Source of the DNA: Actinopolymorpha pittospori
GTDB taxonomy: Bacteria; Actinomycetota; Actinomycetes; Propionibacteriales; Actinopolymorphaceae
Direction: 5' to 3'
DNA length: 64,000 nt
Assembly (NCBI RefSeq): GCF_014873875.1
Contig: NZ_JADBEM010000001.1
Coordinates: 3,100,001 to 3,164,000 of the forward strand
The position numbers and the translations under genes were made by a program. The notes under the pieces are model-generated. The model was not told the origin of the DNA. It worked only from the letters and a program-made list of their open reading frames with translations, and did no database searches. This document shows, in pieces, positions 25,055 through 34,524 of the stretch (position 1 is the first letter of the stretch; each line of letters opens with the position of its first letter).

Positions 25055-25370
25055 GCGCCGCGTCCGGGCGGGAGGATGCGGAGCTATCCGACCGGCAGGT
25101 CGACGCTCCCCGGAGGGCGTCCGGCTCGTCGAGGGTCGAGCCGCGGATGCGCCCCGACGGATGAGGGGCGCCGCCGGAGGAGCTCTGGCAGGGGAACGCA
25201 CGGCCCAGGCCGCCCGCGCGAAGGGGCCTTCGGAACGGGTCCTCCGTAGGAGAAACCCGTGCGTTGCCGTGGTGCCACGTTCTGTGTCATCTGTCTGGTC
25301 AGTTACCTGGTCAGGCCGGTTATCCTGCCTGACCAGTCAGTGACAAACCCCTGTTCAGGTCCTTACCAGT
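25055..25370. promoter_or_regulatory. Intergenic region with a palindromic operator before the MFS gene
   Basis: 316 nt without a supported ORF. At its right end CTGGTCAGG (25307-25315) and CCTGACCAG (25328-25336) form a perfect 9-bp dyad with a 12-nt centre, and another CTGGTCAG lies at 25295-25302. This is the pattern of a repressor binding site near the MFS promoter. No regulator gene is adjacent. Confidence 0.55.
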
Positions 25371-26924
25371 ATGGGACTATGGCAATTCGTGCGAAGACCC
25401 TCAAATCTTTTCGTCGGTATGCCTCGCGAGGTCTCCGTCCTCGCCTCGATCGCCTTCGCCGTAGCCGTTGGATTCGGGGTCGTGGCCCCGGCCCTCCCAG
25501 TGTTCGCGCGCGACTTCGGTGTTGGGCACACTGCCGCCGCCGCGGTGATCTCGGCGTTCGCCCTGATGCGTTTCGTGGCCGCTCCCGTCAGCGGTCGCCT
25601 GGTCGACAAGATGGGCGAACGCGCCGTCATGTTGACCGGGATCTTCTTCGTCGCCGGATCGACCGCGATCTCCGGCCTCTCCCAGACCTATCTCCAGTTG
25701 CTTCTCCTCCGCTCGGTCGGTGGCATCGGCAGCGCGATGTTCACGGTCTCCGCGGTGTCGCTCCTGCTGCGCGTGGTCGACGCCGACCGTCGCGGCCAGG
25801 CCAACGGGTTGTTCCAGGGTGGATTCCTCGTGGGCGGCCTGATGGGTCCGGTCGTCGGCGGCCTGCTGACCGAGATCACCCCCCGTCTCCCGTTCTTCGT
25901 GTACGGCGGTGCCCTCGCGGTCGCGGGCGTGATCGGGGCGATGTTCCTCGCCAAGGCGACGCTGCACGAGCGGCTCAGCGCGCAGAACGTCGACGGTGAG
26001 CGGACCACCCTGCGGGAAGCGCTCCACAACCGCGCCTACCAGGCGGCACTCGTCACCAACTTCGGCACCGGATGGGCGGTCTTCGGTGTCCGTTCGAGCC
26101 TCGTCCCACTCTTCGTCGTCGAGGGGTTGAAGGTCGGCGCGATCTGGACCGGCATCGGCTTCCTCGTCGGCTCGATCGTCCAAGCGACGTTGCTCATCTC
26201 GGCGGGGAAGTTCGCCGACACGGTGGGACGTCGCCCCGCCATGATCCTCGGCGGCGTCCTCGCGATCGCCGCCTCGCTCGTGGTGACGTTCTCCTCGACG
26301 CTGCCGACCTTCCTCATCGCGATGGGACTCTTCGGTGCCGGCTCGGCCTACCTCGGAGTGGCACCGGGCGCCGTGATCGGCGACGTCGTGCGCGGACGCG
26401 GCGGCCAGGTCGTGGCGGTGTTCCAGATGTCGGCCGACCTCGGCTCCATCCTCGGCCCGCTCGCCGCGGGCATGATGGCCGACAGCATGTCGTTCGGAGC
26501 GGCCTTCGGGGCCACCGCCGGCATCCTGATCTTCGGTCCGCTGCTGGCGTTGCGGATGCCGGAGACGAGGTACACCCGACAACCGGTCGTCGAGGGTGCG
26601 CCGGCCGCAGGGGCCGCGACCGCCCCGGCCGCGCCTCCCGTGGGCGACCCGGGCCGGAACGACGGTGCGCCCACGGTCGGCTCGGTCGTCGTCCCCGAGG
26701 TGGTCATCTCCAAGAGTTCGGTGGGCGTACCGGAGACGGCCCTGCCGAACGGGTCGACGGGCCTGCCCCAGGCGGTCGTCCAGAACCGTGTCGTCCAGAA
26801 CGGTGCCGTCCGGAACGGCGTCGTATCGAACAACGCCGCCCAGAACGGCTCGGGGGCCACGCCCTACCCGGTCGCCGACGCCCGGGAGTCCACGGCGGCT
26901 CGCGGGCCGAGCACGGCTGAGTAG
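25371..26924 (+). CDS. MFS transporter with a disordered repeat tail
   Basis: A 517-residue, 12-helix MFS protein. Motif A appears as GRLVDKMGERAVM and again as GKFADTVGRRPAM; GLFQGGFLVGGLMGPVVGG is motif C-like. It probably exports a small molecule, but the substrate cannot be read. From about residue 400 the tail is Ala/Pro-rich, then consists of short repeats (VVQNRVVQNGAVRNGVV). The start at 25371 keeps an N-terminal amphipathic segment (RRPSNLFVGMPREVSVL) seen in related transporters. An operator-like dyad lies upstream; the next gene is convergent with only 10 nt between. Confidence 0.88.
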   Translation: MGLWQFVRRPSNLFVGMPREVSVLASIAFAVAVGFGVVAPALPVFARDFGVGHTAAAAVISAFALMRFVAAPVSGRLVDKMGERAVMLTGIFFVAGSTAISGLSQTYLQLLLLRSVGGIGSAMFTVSAVSLLLRVVDADRRGQANGLFQGGFLVGGLMGPVVGGLLTEITPRLPFFVYGGALAVAGVIGAMFLAKATLHERLSAQNVDGERTTLREALHNRAYQAALVTNFGTGWAVFGVRSSLVPLFVVEGLKVGAIWTGIGFLVGSIVQATLLISAGKFADTVGRRPAMILGGVLAIAASLVVTFSSTLPTFLIAMGLFGAGSAYLGVAPGAVIGDVVRGRGGQVVAVFQMSADLGSILGPLAAGMMADSMSFGAAFGATAGILIFGPLLALRMPETRYTRQPVVEGAPAAGAATAPAAPPVGDPGRNDGAPTVGSVVVPEVVISKSSVGVPETALPNGSTGLPQAVVQNRVVQNGAVRNGVVSNNAAQNGSGATPYPVADARESTAARGPSTAE

Positions 26925-26934
26925 GCGCTCGCGG

Positions 26935-27564
26935 TCAGCCCGTCCTGGCCGGTCGGATGCTGTTGGCGGTGCGGAGGAGGTCGCCGGCACTGAAGCGGTT
27001 GCCGTCGAGCTTCACGACGATGGCGACACCCGGGCTCTGCAGCCAGAACGCCACCGCGCGGTCGCGGTAGCCCGGGTGTCCGTGCGGGTCGAACGGCGTG
27101 AGCTGCCAGTCGGCCGGATCCAGCTCGTAGTAGTCGGCGAGATAGGAGCGCAGGGACTCCCGATCGGTGAGCGACTCACCGCGCAGCACGGCGATGCTCA
27201 TGTCGACGCGGTAGGCACCCTCGTGGTCCGGGCCGCTCTCCCACACCCGGCTGCGATGGGAGACCTCCTCCCACTCGTAGGCGAAGTCGGTGACGAGCGG
27301 CCCGACACCGGCGGGCAGGGCCTCGATCAGGAAGCCGTCGAGGGGCCGCCGTCGCGTGTCGTCGTCGGCCGTGCCCACCGAACGGCCCGCGGCGCCGGTC
27401 GCCGCCGTCGCCTGCGGACCGCCGGCGGCCAGGCTGTGGTGGGCGTGCCCGGAGGTCGCCGCCAGCACCGGCGGACTGACGGCGGCGACGAGCAGGGACA
27501 CCGCGCCGGAGGCGACCGCGAAGCGGGCGGCGGTGGTGACGGCGGGTCGGATGGATCGGGTCAT
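26935..27564 (-). CDS. Secreted protein of unknown function
   Basis: A 209-residue protein with a signal peptide (MTRSIRPAVTTAARFAVASG, cleavage after about PPVLAA). A His/Gly/Ala-rich linker leads to a globular domain of about 130 residues (FAYEWEEVSHRSRVWES; YRDRAVAFWLQSPGVAIVVK). The function and family are not recognised; it does not look like an enzyme with obvious catalytic motifs. ATG 27564 has GGAGGA upstream. It is divergent from ybaB. Confidence 0.7.
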   Translation of the reverse strand: MTRSIRPAVTTAARFAVASGAVSLLVAAVSPPVLAATSGHAHHSLAAGGPQATAATGAAGRSVGTADDDTRRRPLDGFLIEALPAGVGPLVTDFAYEWEEVSHRSRVWESGPDHEGAYRVDMSIAVLRGESLTDRESLRSYLADYYELDPADWQLTPFDPHGHPGYRDRAVAFWLQSPGVAIVVKLDGNRFSAGDLLRTANSIRPARTG

Positions 27565-27881
27565 CGGGTCCTCCGGACGGATGAGCGGGGCCGGTCGTCG
27601 CCCCGGGTGGCGTCCATGTTTGATCTCGTCCGCGGCGGCGAGGGCCCTCGCGGGACGACGTGGACAACCCCGCCCATGGGTCAGCTGTGGACAAGATCCC
27701 GGCGTCGACCCGGCGGCGCAACCGCGCGCTTCGTGGGCCCTGTCTCCTCGGGGGTCCGGCATCCCTTCGGGGGGTGCGGCATCGTAGGCTCGACCTACGC
27801 CGGTAAGTCCGCCCCAGAGATGATCTGACCTGGATCTGTGGCGGGACGGAAACTCCGCGGCCGAGGATGAGGGAGATCACC
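27565..27881. other. Divergent intergenic region before ybaB
   Basis: 317 nt. It should carry promoters in both directions. A small hairpin (CGTAGG with CCTACG, 27783-27799) is the only structure I noticed; no ORF is supported. Confidence 0.4.
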
Positions 27882-28226
27882 GTGTTCCCTGGCGGAACGC
27901 CCGACATGCAGCAGCTACTCCAGCAGGCGCAGCAGATGCAGCAGGACCTCATGTCCGCTCAGGAGGAACTCGCCCAGACCCCGGTCAAGGGCACCTCCGG
28001 GGGCGGTCTGGTGACCGCGACCGTCAACGGCGTGGGCGAACTCCAGGGCATCGAGATCAAACCCGAGGCGGTCGACCCCGACGACACCGAGACACTGGCC
28101 GACCTGGTGGTCGCCGCGGTGCGTGACGCTGCCAACAACGCACGAGACCTGGCCTCGCAGAAGCTGGGACCTTTGGCCCAGGGCCTGGGCGGCATGCCCG
28201 GCGGCCTCGGCCTGCCCGGGAGCTAG
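27882..28226 (+). CDS. ybaB: YbaB/EbfC nucleoid-associated protein
   Basis: A 114-residue DNA-binding protein. It has the YbaB pattern: a long Gln-rich helix ([20 protein letters not shown]), a beta section ([20 protein letters not shown]) and a second helix ([17 protein letters not shown]), then a Gly-rich tail. Dimers bind DNA and affect nucleoid structure. GTG 27882 is chosen because AGGGAG lies at suitable distance; ATG 27867 is possible. recR follows 33 nt later, the usual order in bacteria. Confidence 0.93.
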   Translation: MFPGGTPDMQQLLQQAQQMQQDLMSAQEELAQTPVKGTSGGGLVTATVNGVGELQGIEIKPEAVDPDDTETLADLVVAAVRDAANNARDLASQKLGPLAQGLGGMPGGLGLPGS

Positions 28227-28259
28227 AGCCCACACCGCGGGCGGAGAGCAGAGGTACGC

Positions 28260-28859
28260 GTGTACGAGGGCGTGGTCCAGGACCTCATCGACGAGCTCGG
28301 CCGGTTGCCCGGGATCGGGCCGAAGAGTGCCCAGCGGATCGCGTTCCACCTCCTCGCGGCTGACCCGATCGACGTGCGTCGGCTGGCCGAGGTGTTGGTC
28401 CAGGTCAAGGAGAAGATGCGCTTCTGCGAGGAATGCGGCAACGTCGCCGAGGAGGAACGCTGCCGCATCTGTCGCGACACGCGCCGTGACCTCTCCGTCA
28501 TCTGTGTGGTGGAGGAACCGAAGGACGTCGTGGCGATCGAGCGGACCAGGGAGTTCCGCGGGCGCTACCACGTCCTCGGCGGCGCGATCAGCCCCATCGA
28601 GGGCATCGGACCCGACGATCTGCGGGTTCGAGAGCTCATGCAGCGCCTCGCCGACGGCGCCGTGCAGGAGGTCATCCTGGCGACCGACCCTAACCTCGAG
28701 GGGGAGGCGACCGCGACCTACCTCGCGCGCATGCTGGGACCGCTGGGGCTACGCGTGACCAGGCTCGCGAGTGGGCTGCCGGTCGGGGGCGACCTGGAGT
28801 ACGCCGACGAGGTCACCCTCGGCAGGGCGTTCGAAGGAAGGAGGCTGCTCGATGCCTGA
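28260..28859 (+). CDS. recR: Recombination protein RecR
   Basis: A 199-residue RecR of standard length. It has a helix-hairpin-helix ([20 protein letters not shown]), a four-Cys zinc finger ([17 protein letters not shown]) and a Toprim domain ([33 protein letters not shown]). RecR works with RecO and RecF to load RecA at gaps. It starts at GTG 28260. Its stop overlaps the next start by 8 nt, so the DUF5063 gene is translationally coupled. Confidence 0.96.
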   Translation: MYEGVVQDLIDELGRLPGIGPKSAQRIAFHLLAADPIDVRRLAEVLVQVKEKMRFCEECGNVAEEERCRICRDTRRDLSVICVVEEPKDVVAIERTREFRGRYHVLGGAISPIEGIGPDDLRVRELMQRLADGAVQEVILATDPNLEGEATATYLARMLGPLGLRVTRLASGLPVGGDLEYADEVTLGRAFEGRRLLDA

Positions 28860-29562
28860 GCAGGGCGAGCGCTTCGACGCGACGACCGTGGGCGCGCCCC
28901 GTCGTGCCGCCGATGATGTGACTGGAAACCCGCAGGCAACGACCAACCCGGGGGACGATGACATGACAGCTGACACGAGGGTCGATGACGCTCCGGCGAG
29001 CGATGTCGAGGACTTCGCGCAGGAGATCGCCGACCAGGTCGAGAGCTTCCTGATCGCCCTGCGGGAGATCGCGCGGGCCGAGAAGCAGGCGACCGCCGTG
29101 CCCATGCTGCTGCTCGAGGTGAGCCAGCTCATGCTCGCGGGCGGCCGCCTCGGCGCGATCACCGACGTGGTGCCGGTCGAGAGGTTCGAGCCCGACGCCG
29201 GGCCCGACCCCGACCTCGACGAGCTGCGGGAGCGGCTCGGCTACCTCCTGGTCGACATCGACCACTACACCGAGATCTTCGACCCCTACAGCCAGCCGCC
29301 GGAGCTCCTCAACGGCCGCCTCTCCGACGATCTCGCCGGAATCGCCGCGGCGCTCGTCCACGGCCTCAAGCACCACCGGGCCGGCCGGATCGACGAGGCC
29401 CTGTGGTGGTGGCAGTTCTCCTACCTGTCGAGCTGGGGCGCGGAAGCTGGCGCCGTACTGCGGTCCCTGCACTCGGTGATCGCGCACGCCCGGCTCGACT
29501 CGGTGCGCGAGGACCAGGCCGCGGCCGACGACACCACGGCGACGGACGCGCTCGACAAGTAG
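28852..29562 (+). CDS. DUF5063 domain protein
   Basis: A 236-residue acidic helical protein that follows recR in many actinomycetes. The first 55 residues are disordered. The DUF5063 part spans about 60-215 ([57 protein letters not shown]). No biochemical role is established. Conservation of its link with recR hints at DNA repair or a housekeeping role (inference). Confidence 0.88.
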   Translation: MPEQGERFDATTVGAPRRAADDVTGNPQATTNPGDDDMTADTRVDDAPASDVEDFAQEIADQVESFLIALREIARAEKQATAVPMLLLEVSQLMLAGGRLGAITDVVPVERFEPDAGPDPDLDELRERLGYLLVDIDHYTEIFDPYSQPPELLNGRLSDDLAGIAAALVHGLKHHRAGRIDEALWWWQFSYLSSWGAEAGAVLRSLHSVIAHARLDSVREDQAAADDTTATDALDK

Positions 29563-29588
29563 CCGACCCGACCCCCGGCTGTAGCTGA

Positions 29589-29628
29589 CCCGCCACGACC
29601 CGTGCCGACCGGCACCGATCGTGGCGGG
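29589..29628. terminator. Terminator after the recR operon
   Basis: A perfect 10-bp outer stem (CCCGCCACGA, 29589-29598, with 29619-29628) and a nested GTGCC/GGCAC inner stem. It lies between convergent transcripts. Confidence 0.75.
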
Positions 29629-29702
29629 TGGTGTGTTCCGGACCCGCAGGCTTCGACACGTCGCAGCGACGAGGGTCGCGCCCGCGGGTCCGGCGTCAGT
29701 AG

Positions 29703-30122
29703 CTACTTGGGCTGGGGCGCTGGCTGAGCGATCCGGACGTGGTTGCCGAAGGGGTCCCGGAGCCCGAAGTCGATCCCGTAGGGGCGCTCGGTCGGCTCCT
29801 CGGTGAGTTCGACGCCACGGGACTTCAGGGTCTCGTAGGTCTTGTGAGCGTCCTCGGTGGTGAAGAAGAGGGTGCCACCGGTCGCGCCCTTCGACACGAG
29901 CTCCCGGACCTGTTCCGCGGTCGCCGCGTCCATCGCGGGCGGCCCGGGCTTCTCCAGCAGGATCTGACGGCCGGGGTCGCCCGGGACGTTCACGGTCAGC
30001 CAGCGCATGAAGCCCAGGTCGGCGTCGGTGTTGACCTCCAGGCCAAGCTTGCCGACGTAGAACTCAAGGGCCTCGTCCTGGTCGAGGACGAAGATCTGCG
30101 AGTGCGTAATTGCGTTCAACAT
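29703..30122 (-). CDS. VOC (glyoxalase-fold) family protein
   Basis: A 139-residue protein of the vicinal-oxygen-chelate fold. It starts MLNAITHSQIFVLDQDEALE and has the paired beta-alpha-beta modules with FYVGKLGL, LFFTTEDAHKTYETL and the closing GIDFGLRDPFGNHVRIAQP. Family members include glyoxalases, dioxygenases and resistance proteins; the substrate is unknown. The AraC regulator gene ends 14 nt upstream, so both are in one operon. Confidence 0.9.
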   Translation of the reverse strand: MLNAITHSQIFVLDQDEALEFYVGKLGLEVNTDADLGFMRWLTVNVPGDPGRQILLEKPGPPAMDAATAEQVRELVSKGATGGTLFFTTEDAHKTYETLKSRGVELTEEPTERPYGIDFGLRDPFGNHVRIAQPAPQPK

Positions 30123-30136
30123 GGGTCTGACGCTAC

Positions 30137-30556
30137 TCAGCCCTCCTGGCCGGGCGCTTCTCCGAAACTGCTCGGTCTCATCCACGCCATTGCGAAGCAG
30201 GTGGGGACCGCCGCGATCCCGGGACGGCGCCGATAGGTCGATGGCGACTCACCCACGATGTCGCGGAACGTCCGACTGAACGTCCCGAGGCTCGTGAACC
30301 CTACGGCGAAGCAGATCTCGGTCACGCTGCGTTCGGTCGCCTGGAGCAGGAACATCGCCCGCTCGACCCGACGGCGCTGGAGGTAGCGGTGCGGCGTCTC
30401 GCCGAACGTCGCCCGGAACGTCCGGATGAAGTGCGCCTCGGAGACGTGGGCGATCCGGGCCAGGCTGGGTATGTCGAGCGGCTGGGAGTACGACCGGTCC
30501 ATGGCGTCCCGGGCGCGAAGCATCCGCCGGTTGCTGTCCTCCACGGCGCGGCTCAT
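30137..30556 (-). CDS. AraC-family regulator (HTH domain only)
   Basis: A 139-residue protein that is nearly all DNA-binding domain: two helix-turn-helix units (LDIPSLARIAHVSEAHFIRT and VTEICFAVGFTSLGTFSRTF) and the closing PSTYRRRPG. No ligand domain is present, like SoxS or MarA. It is the first gene of a two-gene operon with the VOC protein and probably controls it. Confidence 0.92.
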   Translation of the reverse strand: MSRAVEDSNRRMLRARDAMDRSYSQPLDIPSLARIAHVSEAHFIRTFRATFGETPHRYLQRRRVERAMFLLQATERSVTEICFAVGFTSLGTFSRTFRDIVGESPSTYRRRPGIAAVPTCFAMAWMRPSSFGEAPGQEG

Positions 30557-30625
30557 GGCGGCATCACACCACGGTCCGCCGTCGGGCCGGCACCGAGGTG
30601 CGGCCGTGCCCAGAACGATCTCGCG

Positions 30626-31174
30626 TCACTTCTCCTGCGGCACCTGCGGCACGTGCGGCACTGGCGGGGCCTGCGGGCCGACCGGCTCCTGGGCCCCGGT
30701 CGGATGCGGCAGCCCGGTGGCCGGGTCGACGGGCGGCAATTCAGGAGGAAGGAAGACCCACTTCTGGTACGACCAGAACCGAAAGAGCGTGCCGAGCCCG
30801 AGGCCGACGACGTTGCCGGAGATGTTGTACGCCAGCGGACCCTGCAGCCGCAGGACGTAGAAGGTGAAGCCCACCACCAGCAGGGCGATCAGCAGGCCGA
30901 CGGCGTTCAGGGCGAAGTAGAGGAGGTACTCACGGGCGAGGTTGGTCCGGGCCCGGTGCCGCCAGGTCCAGAACCTGTTGCCGAGGAACGCGAGGCTGGC
31001 GGCGACGGCGACCGAGATCGTCTTGGACGTCAACGGGCCCAGGTCGAGACCGAACCGGAGCAGGTTCGATCCGAGGATGTCGACGACCGCCGCGGCCGCG
31101 CCGACGGTGCCGAACTTCGCCAGTTCGGCGAGGGCGGCCTCGAACCGCCCCCACAGCCTCATCACCGGCCTCAT
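30626..31174 (-). CDS. GtrA-family membrane protein
   Basis: A 182-residue protein with four membrane helices and the GtrA signatures LAKFGTVGAAAAVVD, FLGNRFWTWRH and FRFWSYQKWVF. A Pro-rich tail follows. In mycobacteria a GtrA protein is encoded beside dprE1/dprE2 and is linked to supply of lipid-linked arabinose; the same neighbourhood here suggests that role. The start is ATG 31174 (a second ATG is at 31162). It is probably the last gene of the ubiA-dprE1-dprE2-gtrA transcript. Confidence 0.88.
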   Translation of the reverse strand: MRPVMRLWGRFEAALAELAKFGTVGAAAAVVDILGSNLLRFGLDLGPLTSKTISVAVAASLAFLGNRFWTWRHRARTNLAREYLLYFALNAVGLLIALLVVGFTFYVLRLQGPLAYNISGNVVGLGLGTLFRFWSYQKWVFLPPELPPVDPATGLPHPTGAQEPVGPQAPPVPHVPQVPQEK

Positions 31175-31243
31175 CCGGGCAATCTACCCATCTCGGCGGC
31201 TCGACAAGGGGCATCGTGGGCACGACGGACGATCGCGTCGCGT

Positions 31244-32005
31244 TCAGGCGGGCATCCGACGCCACACCGCCCGGGGCAGCAGCCGGAGAACGCCGAACAC
31301 GGCGGCGAGCTTGGCGGGGGCCCAGACCGTCTCGCGTCCCTGGGCGAGTCCGGTGACCACCGCCTGCGCGACCTCCTCCGGTCCGGTCGGGAACGGTGCG
31401 TCCGGCATACCCGCGGTCATCTGCGTACGGACGAACCCCGGCCGGACGACCATCACCTTCGCCCCGGACCCGCTGAGCGCGTCGCCCAGCCCCTGCGCGA
31501 ACCCGTCCAGCCCGGCCTTCGCGGCCCCGTAGACGTAGTTGGCCCTGCGAACCCGGACGCCGGCGACCGAGGAGAGGACGACGAAGGTGCCGTGTCCCTG
31601 CTCGCGCAACCGGGCCGCGACGGCGAGCCCGATGCCGACGTGGCCCGCGAAGTTGGCGACGGCGGAGTCCGCCGCCGAGGCAGGGTCCTTCTCATAGGCG
31701 GAGGTGGAGCCCAACACTCCGACCGCGTCGATCACGACGTCGAGGTCACCGAGCCGCTCGACCGCGGCCGTGACCACCGCCTCGTGCGTCTCGGGGCGGG
31801 AGACGTCGAACTCCAGGCCCTCGACCAGGCTCGCGCCCGCCGACTCCAGCCGGCGTACGGACTCCGGGTCGGGCTCGCCGCCCCGGACGGCGAGCAGCAC
31901 CTTGCGCGCGCCACCCTCGACGAGACGACGGACGATGGCGAGCCCGATCTCGCTCCGCCCGCCGAGCAGCAGCACCGTGTCGACGGCGCCCACGGCGTTC
32001 TTCAC
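31244..32005 (-). CDS. dprE2: Decaprenylphosphoryl-2-keto-ribose reductase (SDR)
   Basis: A 253-residue short-chain dehydrogenase. The cofactor motif is VLLLGGRSEIGLAIVRRL, the catalytic Ser is in VVLSSVAGV, and Tyr-Lys is in YVYGAAKAGLDGFAQGL; PGFVRTQMTAG follows. With DprE1 it epimerises decaprenylphosphoryl ribose to arabinose, the donor for cell-wall arabinan. GTG 32005 is chosen with AAAGGGATG upstream. The gap to dprE1 contains a 14-bp tandem repeat. Confidence 0.92.
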   Translation of the reverse strand: MKNAVGAVDTVLLLGGRSEIGLAIVRRLVEGGARKVLLAVRGGEPDPESVRRLESAGASLVEGLEFDVSRPETHEAVVTAAVERLGDLDVVIDAVGVLGSTSAYEKDPASAADSAVANFAGHVGIGLAVAARLREQGHGTFVVLSSVAGVRVRRANYVYGAAKAGLDGFAQGLGDALSGSGAKVMVVRPGFVRTQMTAGMPDAPFPTGPEEVAQAVVTGLAQGRETVWAPAKLAAVFGVLRLLPRAVWRRMPA

Positions 32006-32035
32006 GACGCGATCATCCCTTTCACGTGGGTTGGC

Positions 32036-32089
32036 CGGCTCACAGGCACGGCTCACTGGCACCGGCTCACAGGCACCGGCTCACAGGCC
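32036..32089. repeat. 14-bp tandem repeat between dprE1 and dprE2
   Basis: Nearly four copies of CGGCTCACAGGCAC. The first lacks a base and one has a T for A change. The last copy overlaps the dprE1 stop codon (32081-32083). Such units can change number by slippage. Confidence 0.85.
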
Positions 32090-33463
32090 GAGCCTGCGGG
32101 AGAGGTCGGAACGGAGTACGCCGTCGGGGTCCACCCGGGCGCGTACCTGCCGCCACCGCGGCAGCTTCGGATACATCGCTTCCAGCAGGTCGGGCCGCAG
32201 GGTCGAGTCCTTCGCGAGGTAGACCCGGCCGCCGGCCGCTACGAGGCGGTGGTCGAAGTCGCGCAGCATCGCCGCGAGACGCCGGTCACCGAGGGGGATG
32301 TCGAGCGCCAGCGTCCATCCCGGCATCGGGAAGGACAGCCCGCCGGTGGTGCCCTCGCCGAACCTCTTCAGGACGGCGAGGAACGACGCGACTCCCGCGG
32401 AGGAGAGGTCGCGCACGATCGAGCGCAGCGTGTCCTCGGCGCCGAAGGGCACCACGAGTTGGTACTGCACGAACCCGCGGCCGCCGTAGAGGCGGTTCCA
32501 TCCCCGCACCCCGTCGAGGGGGTGGAAGAACGCCGGGATCGACATGATCTCGTCGCGGCGCAGGTGCGGTGCCTTGCGGAACCACACCTCGTTGAAGGCG
32601 CGCACCGAGGCCCGGTTGAGCAGCCCGGACGGCATCCACGGCGGCGCGCTCAGCCGAGGGTGGGGGTCGAAGTGGAGCGGGTCGCGGCCGGCCCGGGCGC
32701 CCAGTTTGTCGGGCCGGGCGTGCCAGCCCCGGGTCAGGACGCTGCGGCCCATCGCGTCCCCGCGGGCGAGCAGGTCGATCCAGGCGACGGTGTAGTGGTA
32801 ACGGTCGTCGGTGGCCGCCATCAGCGCGAGCGCCTCGTCGAGGTTGTCGGCGCGCTCGGTGTCGACCCGCATCCGGGACGTCTGGACCGGCAGGCAGCGG
32901 AACGTCGCGGCGGTGATGATCCCGGTGAGTCCCATCCCGCCGACGGTGGCCCAGAAGAGGTCCGGGTCGTCGTCGGGGGTGACCGCGACCACCTTGCCGC
33001 CGGGAAGGACGAGGGTCACCGAGAGCAGCGCGGAGCCGAACGAGCCGTCGACGTGGTGGTTCTTGCCGTGCACGTCGGCGGCGACGGCACCGCCGACGGT
33101 GACGTGCCTGGTGCCGGGGGTGACCGGCACGAACCACCCGAGCGGAAGCAGGTCGCGCATGAGCTGGTCCAGGCTGAGCCCGGCGGAGGCGGTGACGATG
33201 CCGTGCTCGGCGTCGATGGTCCGGGAAGGCGCCAGGGCGGTGCAGTCCAGGACCAGCCCACCGGCGTCCTGCGCCGCGTCGCCGTAGGACCGGCCGAGAC
33301 CCCGGGCGATCACCCCACGCGGCGGCGGGTCGGCGAGCAGCGCGGCGACCTCGCCGGTGGAACGCGGCCGGGCCACCCGGGCGGCGCTCGGAGCCGTGCG
33401 GCCCCAGCCGGTCAACAGGACCGGTGCGCCCGCCGACTCGGGGGCTCGGCGTTCAGACGGCAT
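32081..33463 (-). CDS. dprE1: Decaprenylphosphoryl-ribose oxidase
   Basis: A 460-residue FAD-dependent oxidase. The flavin-binding part has [15 protein letters not shown] and [21 protein letters not shown]; the substrate domain ends with [19 protein letters not shown], containing the conserved Lys. In the M. tuberculosis enzyme the benzothiazinone-reactive Cys387 lies in GWNICVDFP (from memory); here the aligned stretch is GWTLALDIP, so Ala replaces Cys. It starts at ATG 33463, overlapping the ubiA stop by 11 nt. It acts with DprE2 on the periplasmic or inner-membrane side. Confidence 0.93.
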   Translation of the reverse strand: MPSERRAPESAGAPVLLTGWGRTAPSAARVARPRSTGEVAALLADPPPRGVIARGLGRSYGDAAQDAGGLVLDCTALAPSRTIDAEHGIVTASAGLSLDQLMRDLLPLGWFVPVTPGTRHVTVGGAVAADVHGKNHHVDGSFGSALLSVTLVLPGGKVVAVTPDDDPDLFWATVGGMGLTGIITAATFRCLPVQTSRMRVDTERADNLDEALALMAATDDRYHYTVAWIDLLARGDAMGRSVLTRGWHARPDKLGARAGRDPLHFDPHPRLSAPPWMPSGLLNRASVRAFNEVWFRKAPHLRRDEIMSIPAFFHPLDGVRGWNRLYGGRGFVQYQLVVPFGAEDTLRSIVRDLSSAGVASFLAVLKRFGEGTTGGLSFPMPGWTLALDIPLGDRRLAAMLRDFDHRLVAAGGRVYLAKDSTLRPDLLEAMYPKLPRWRQVRARVDPDGVLRSDLSRRLGL

Positions 33464-34361
33464 ACACACCAACCCCGAGCGCGGCCACGACGAGCAGGCC
33501 GGAGATCAGCAGCATCCGGTCGGAGAACATGATCTCCTCCGGTGCCTCGCCGGCTCCCGCGTCGATGAGCATGGCGTAACGCAGGATCCCGACCGAGAAC
33601 GGGATGATCGACAGCCCGAACGCGACCTTGGACAGCCCTTCGTGCAGCTCGAACGCCCACAGACAGTAGGCGACGAGCAGCGCGCCGGAGGTGGTGGCCC
33701 GGACGTAGGTCAGGAACTCCCGCGTGTAGTGCCGCAGGGCGGCCCGCGACTCGCCACGGTCGAGGTTGCGGAGTTCGGCCTCCCGCTTGCCGGCCACCAC
33801 GAACAGCGACCCGAGCGTGGCCACGGTGAGGAACCAGCTGGACACGTCGACCTGGACCGCCGCGGCGCCCGCGATCGCGCGGAGCACGAAGCCGGCCGCC
33901 ACGCTCACCAGATCGATGATCGCCATGTGCTTGAGCCACAGCGAGTAGGCCGTCGTCAGGGCGACGTAGGCCGCGATCACCAGGCCGAGCAGCCAGCTAC
34001 GGGTGAGCAGGGACATGGCCACCGCGAGGACGAGGAGCACGACGCCGAGTGGGTAGGCGAGGGCGACCGGGACGATGCCCGCCGCGACCGGACGGTGACG
34101 CTTGCGTGGGTGGGCCCGGTCGGCAACCGCGTCGCGGGCGTCGTTGACGAGGTAGGTGCCGCTCGAGGCGAGGCAGAAGCTGACGAACGCGATCAGCACG
34201 TCGAGCATCGCGCTCGGCCGGTCGAGGACACCCGCCGCGGCGGGGGCGGCCAGGACCAGGACGTTCTTGACCCACTGGCGGGGCCGGCAGGTCCGGACGA
34301 CCCCGCGCCACCGGCTGGCGGATGTCAGCCGGGCCGCCTCGCGTGCCGCGGTGGTCGTCAC
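33453..34361 (-). CDS. ubiA: Decaprenyl-phosphate phosphoribosyltransferase (UbiA family)
   Basis: A 302-residue membrane enzyme with about nine helices. The first Asp motif is [25 protein letters not shown] follows, and the second loop has [20 protein letters not shown]. It joins PRPP to decaprenyl phosphate, the first step to decaprenylphosphoryl arabinose. It starts at GTG 34361, 6 nt after TAAGAT on the minus strand, so the mRNA may be leaderless. It is first in the cluster with dprE1, dprE2 and gtrA and divergent from lysC. Confidence 0.92.
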   Translation of the reverse strand: MTTTAAREAARLTSASRWRGVVRTCRPRQWVKNVLVLAAPAAAGVLDRPSAMLDVLIAFVSFCLASSGTYLVNDARDAVADRAHPRKRHRPVAAGIVPVALAYPLGVVLLVLAVAMSLLTRSWLLGLVIAAYVALTTAYSLWLKHMAIIDLVSVAAGFVLRAIAGAAAVQVDVSSWFLTVATLGSLFVVAGKREAELRNLDRGESRAALRHYTREFLTYVRATTSGALLVAYCLWAFELHEGLSKVAFGLSIIPFSVGILRYAMLIDAGAGEAPEEIMFSDRMLLISGLLVVAALGVGVYAV

Positions 34362-34440
34362 GGGGGCATCTTAGGAGCTTCCGGACCCTTTGCCGGGTCC
34401 TACGAAGGCGGAGGGTCCGGCCGCGTCCTGGGGCGCTCGC

Positions 34441-34446
34441 TAGACT
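34441..34446 (+). promoter_or_regulatory. Candidate -10 element of lysC
   Basis: TAGACT, the same hexamer as before the SRP RNA and folP. It predicts a start near 34454 and a leader of about 70 nt before GTG 34525. Confidence 0.5.
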
Positions 34447-34524
34447 GTGCGCGGTAACGGTGCCGCTCCGGGCTCGGGTCGGCGCGGTTTCCGGAGATTC
34501 CGATCCGCCGAGCAGGAGCGTTCC

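Noticed and set aside
30389..33532. 1047-residue + strand open frame across gtrA, dprE2 and dprE1
   Set aside because: Antisense shadow of three well-supported genes.
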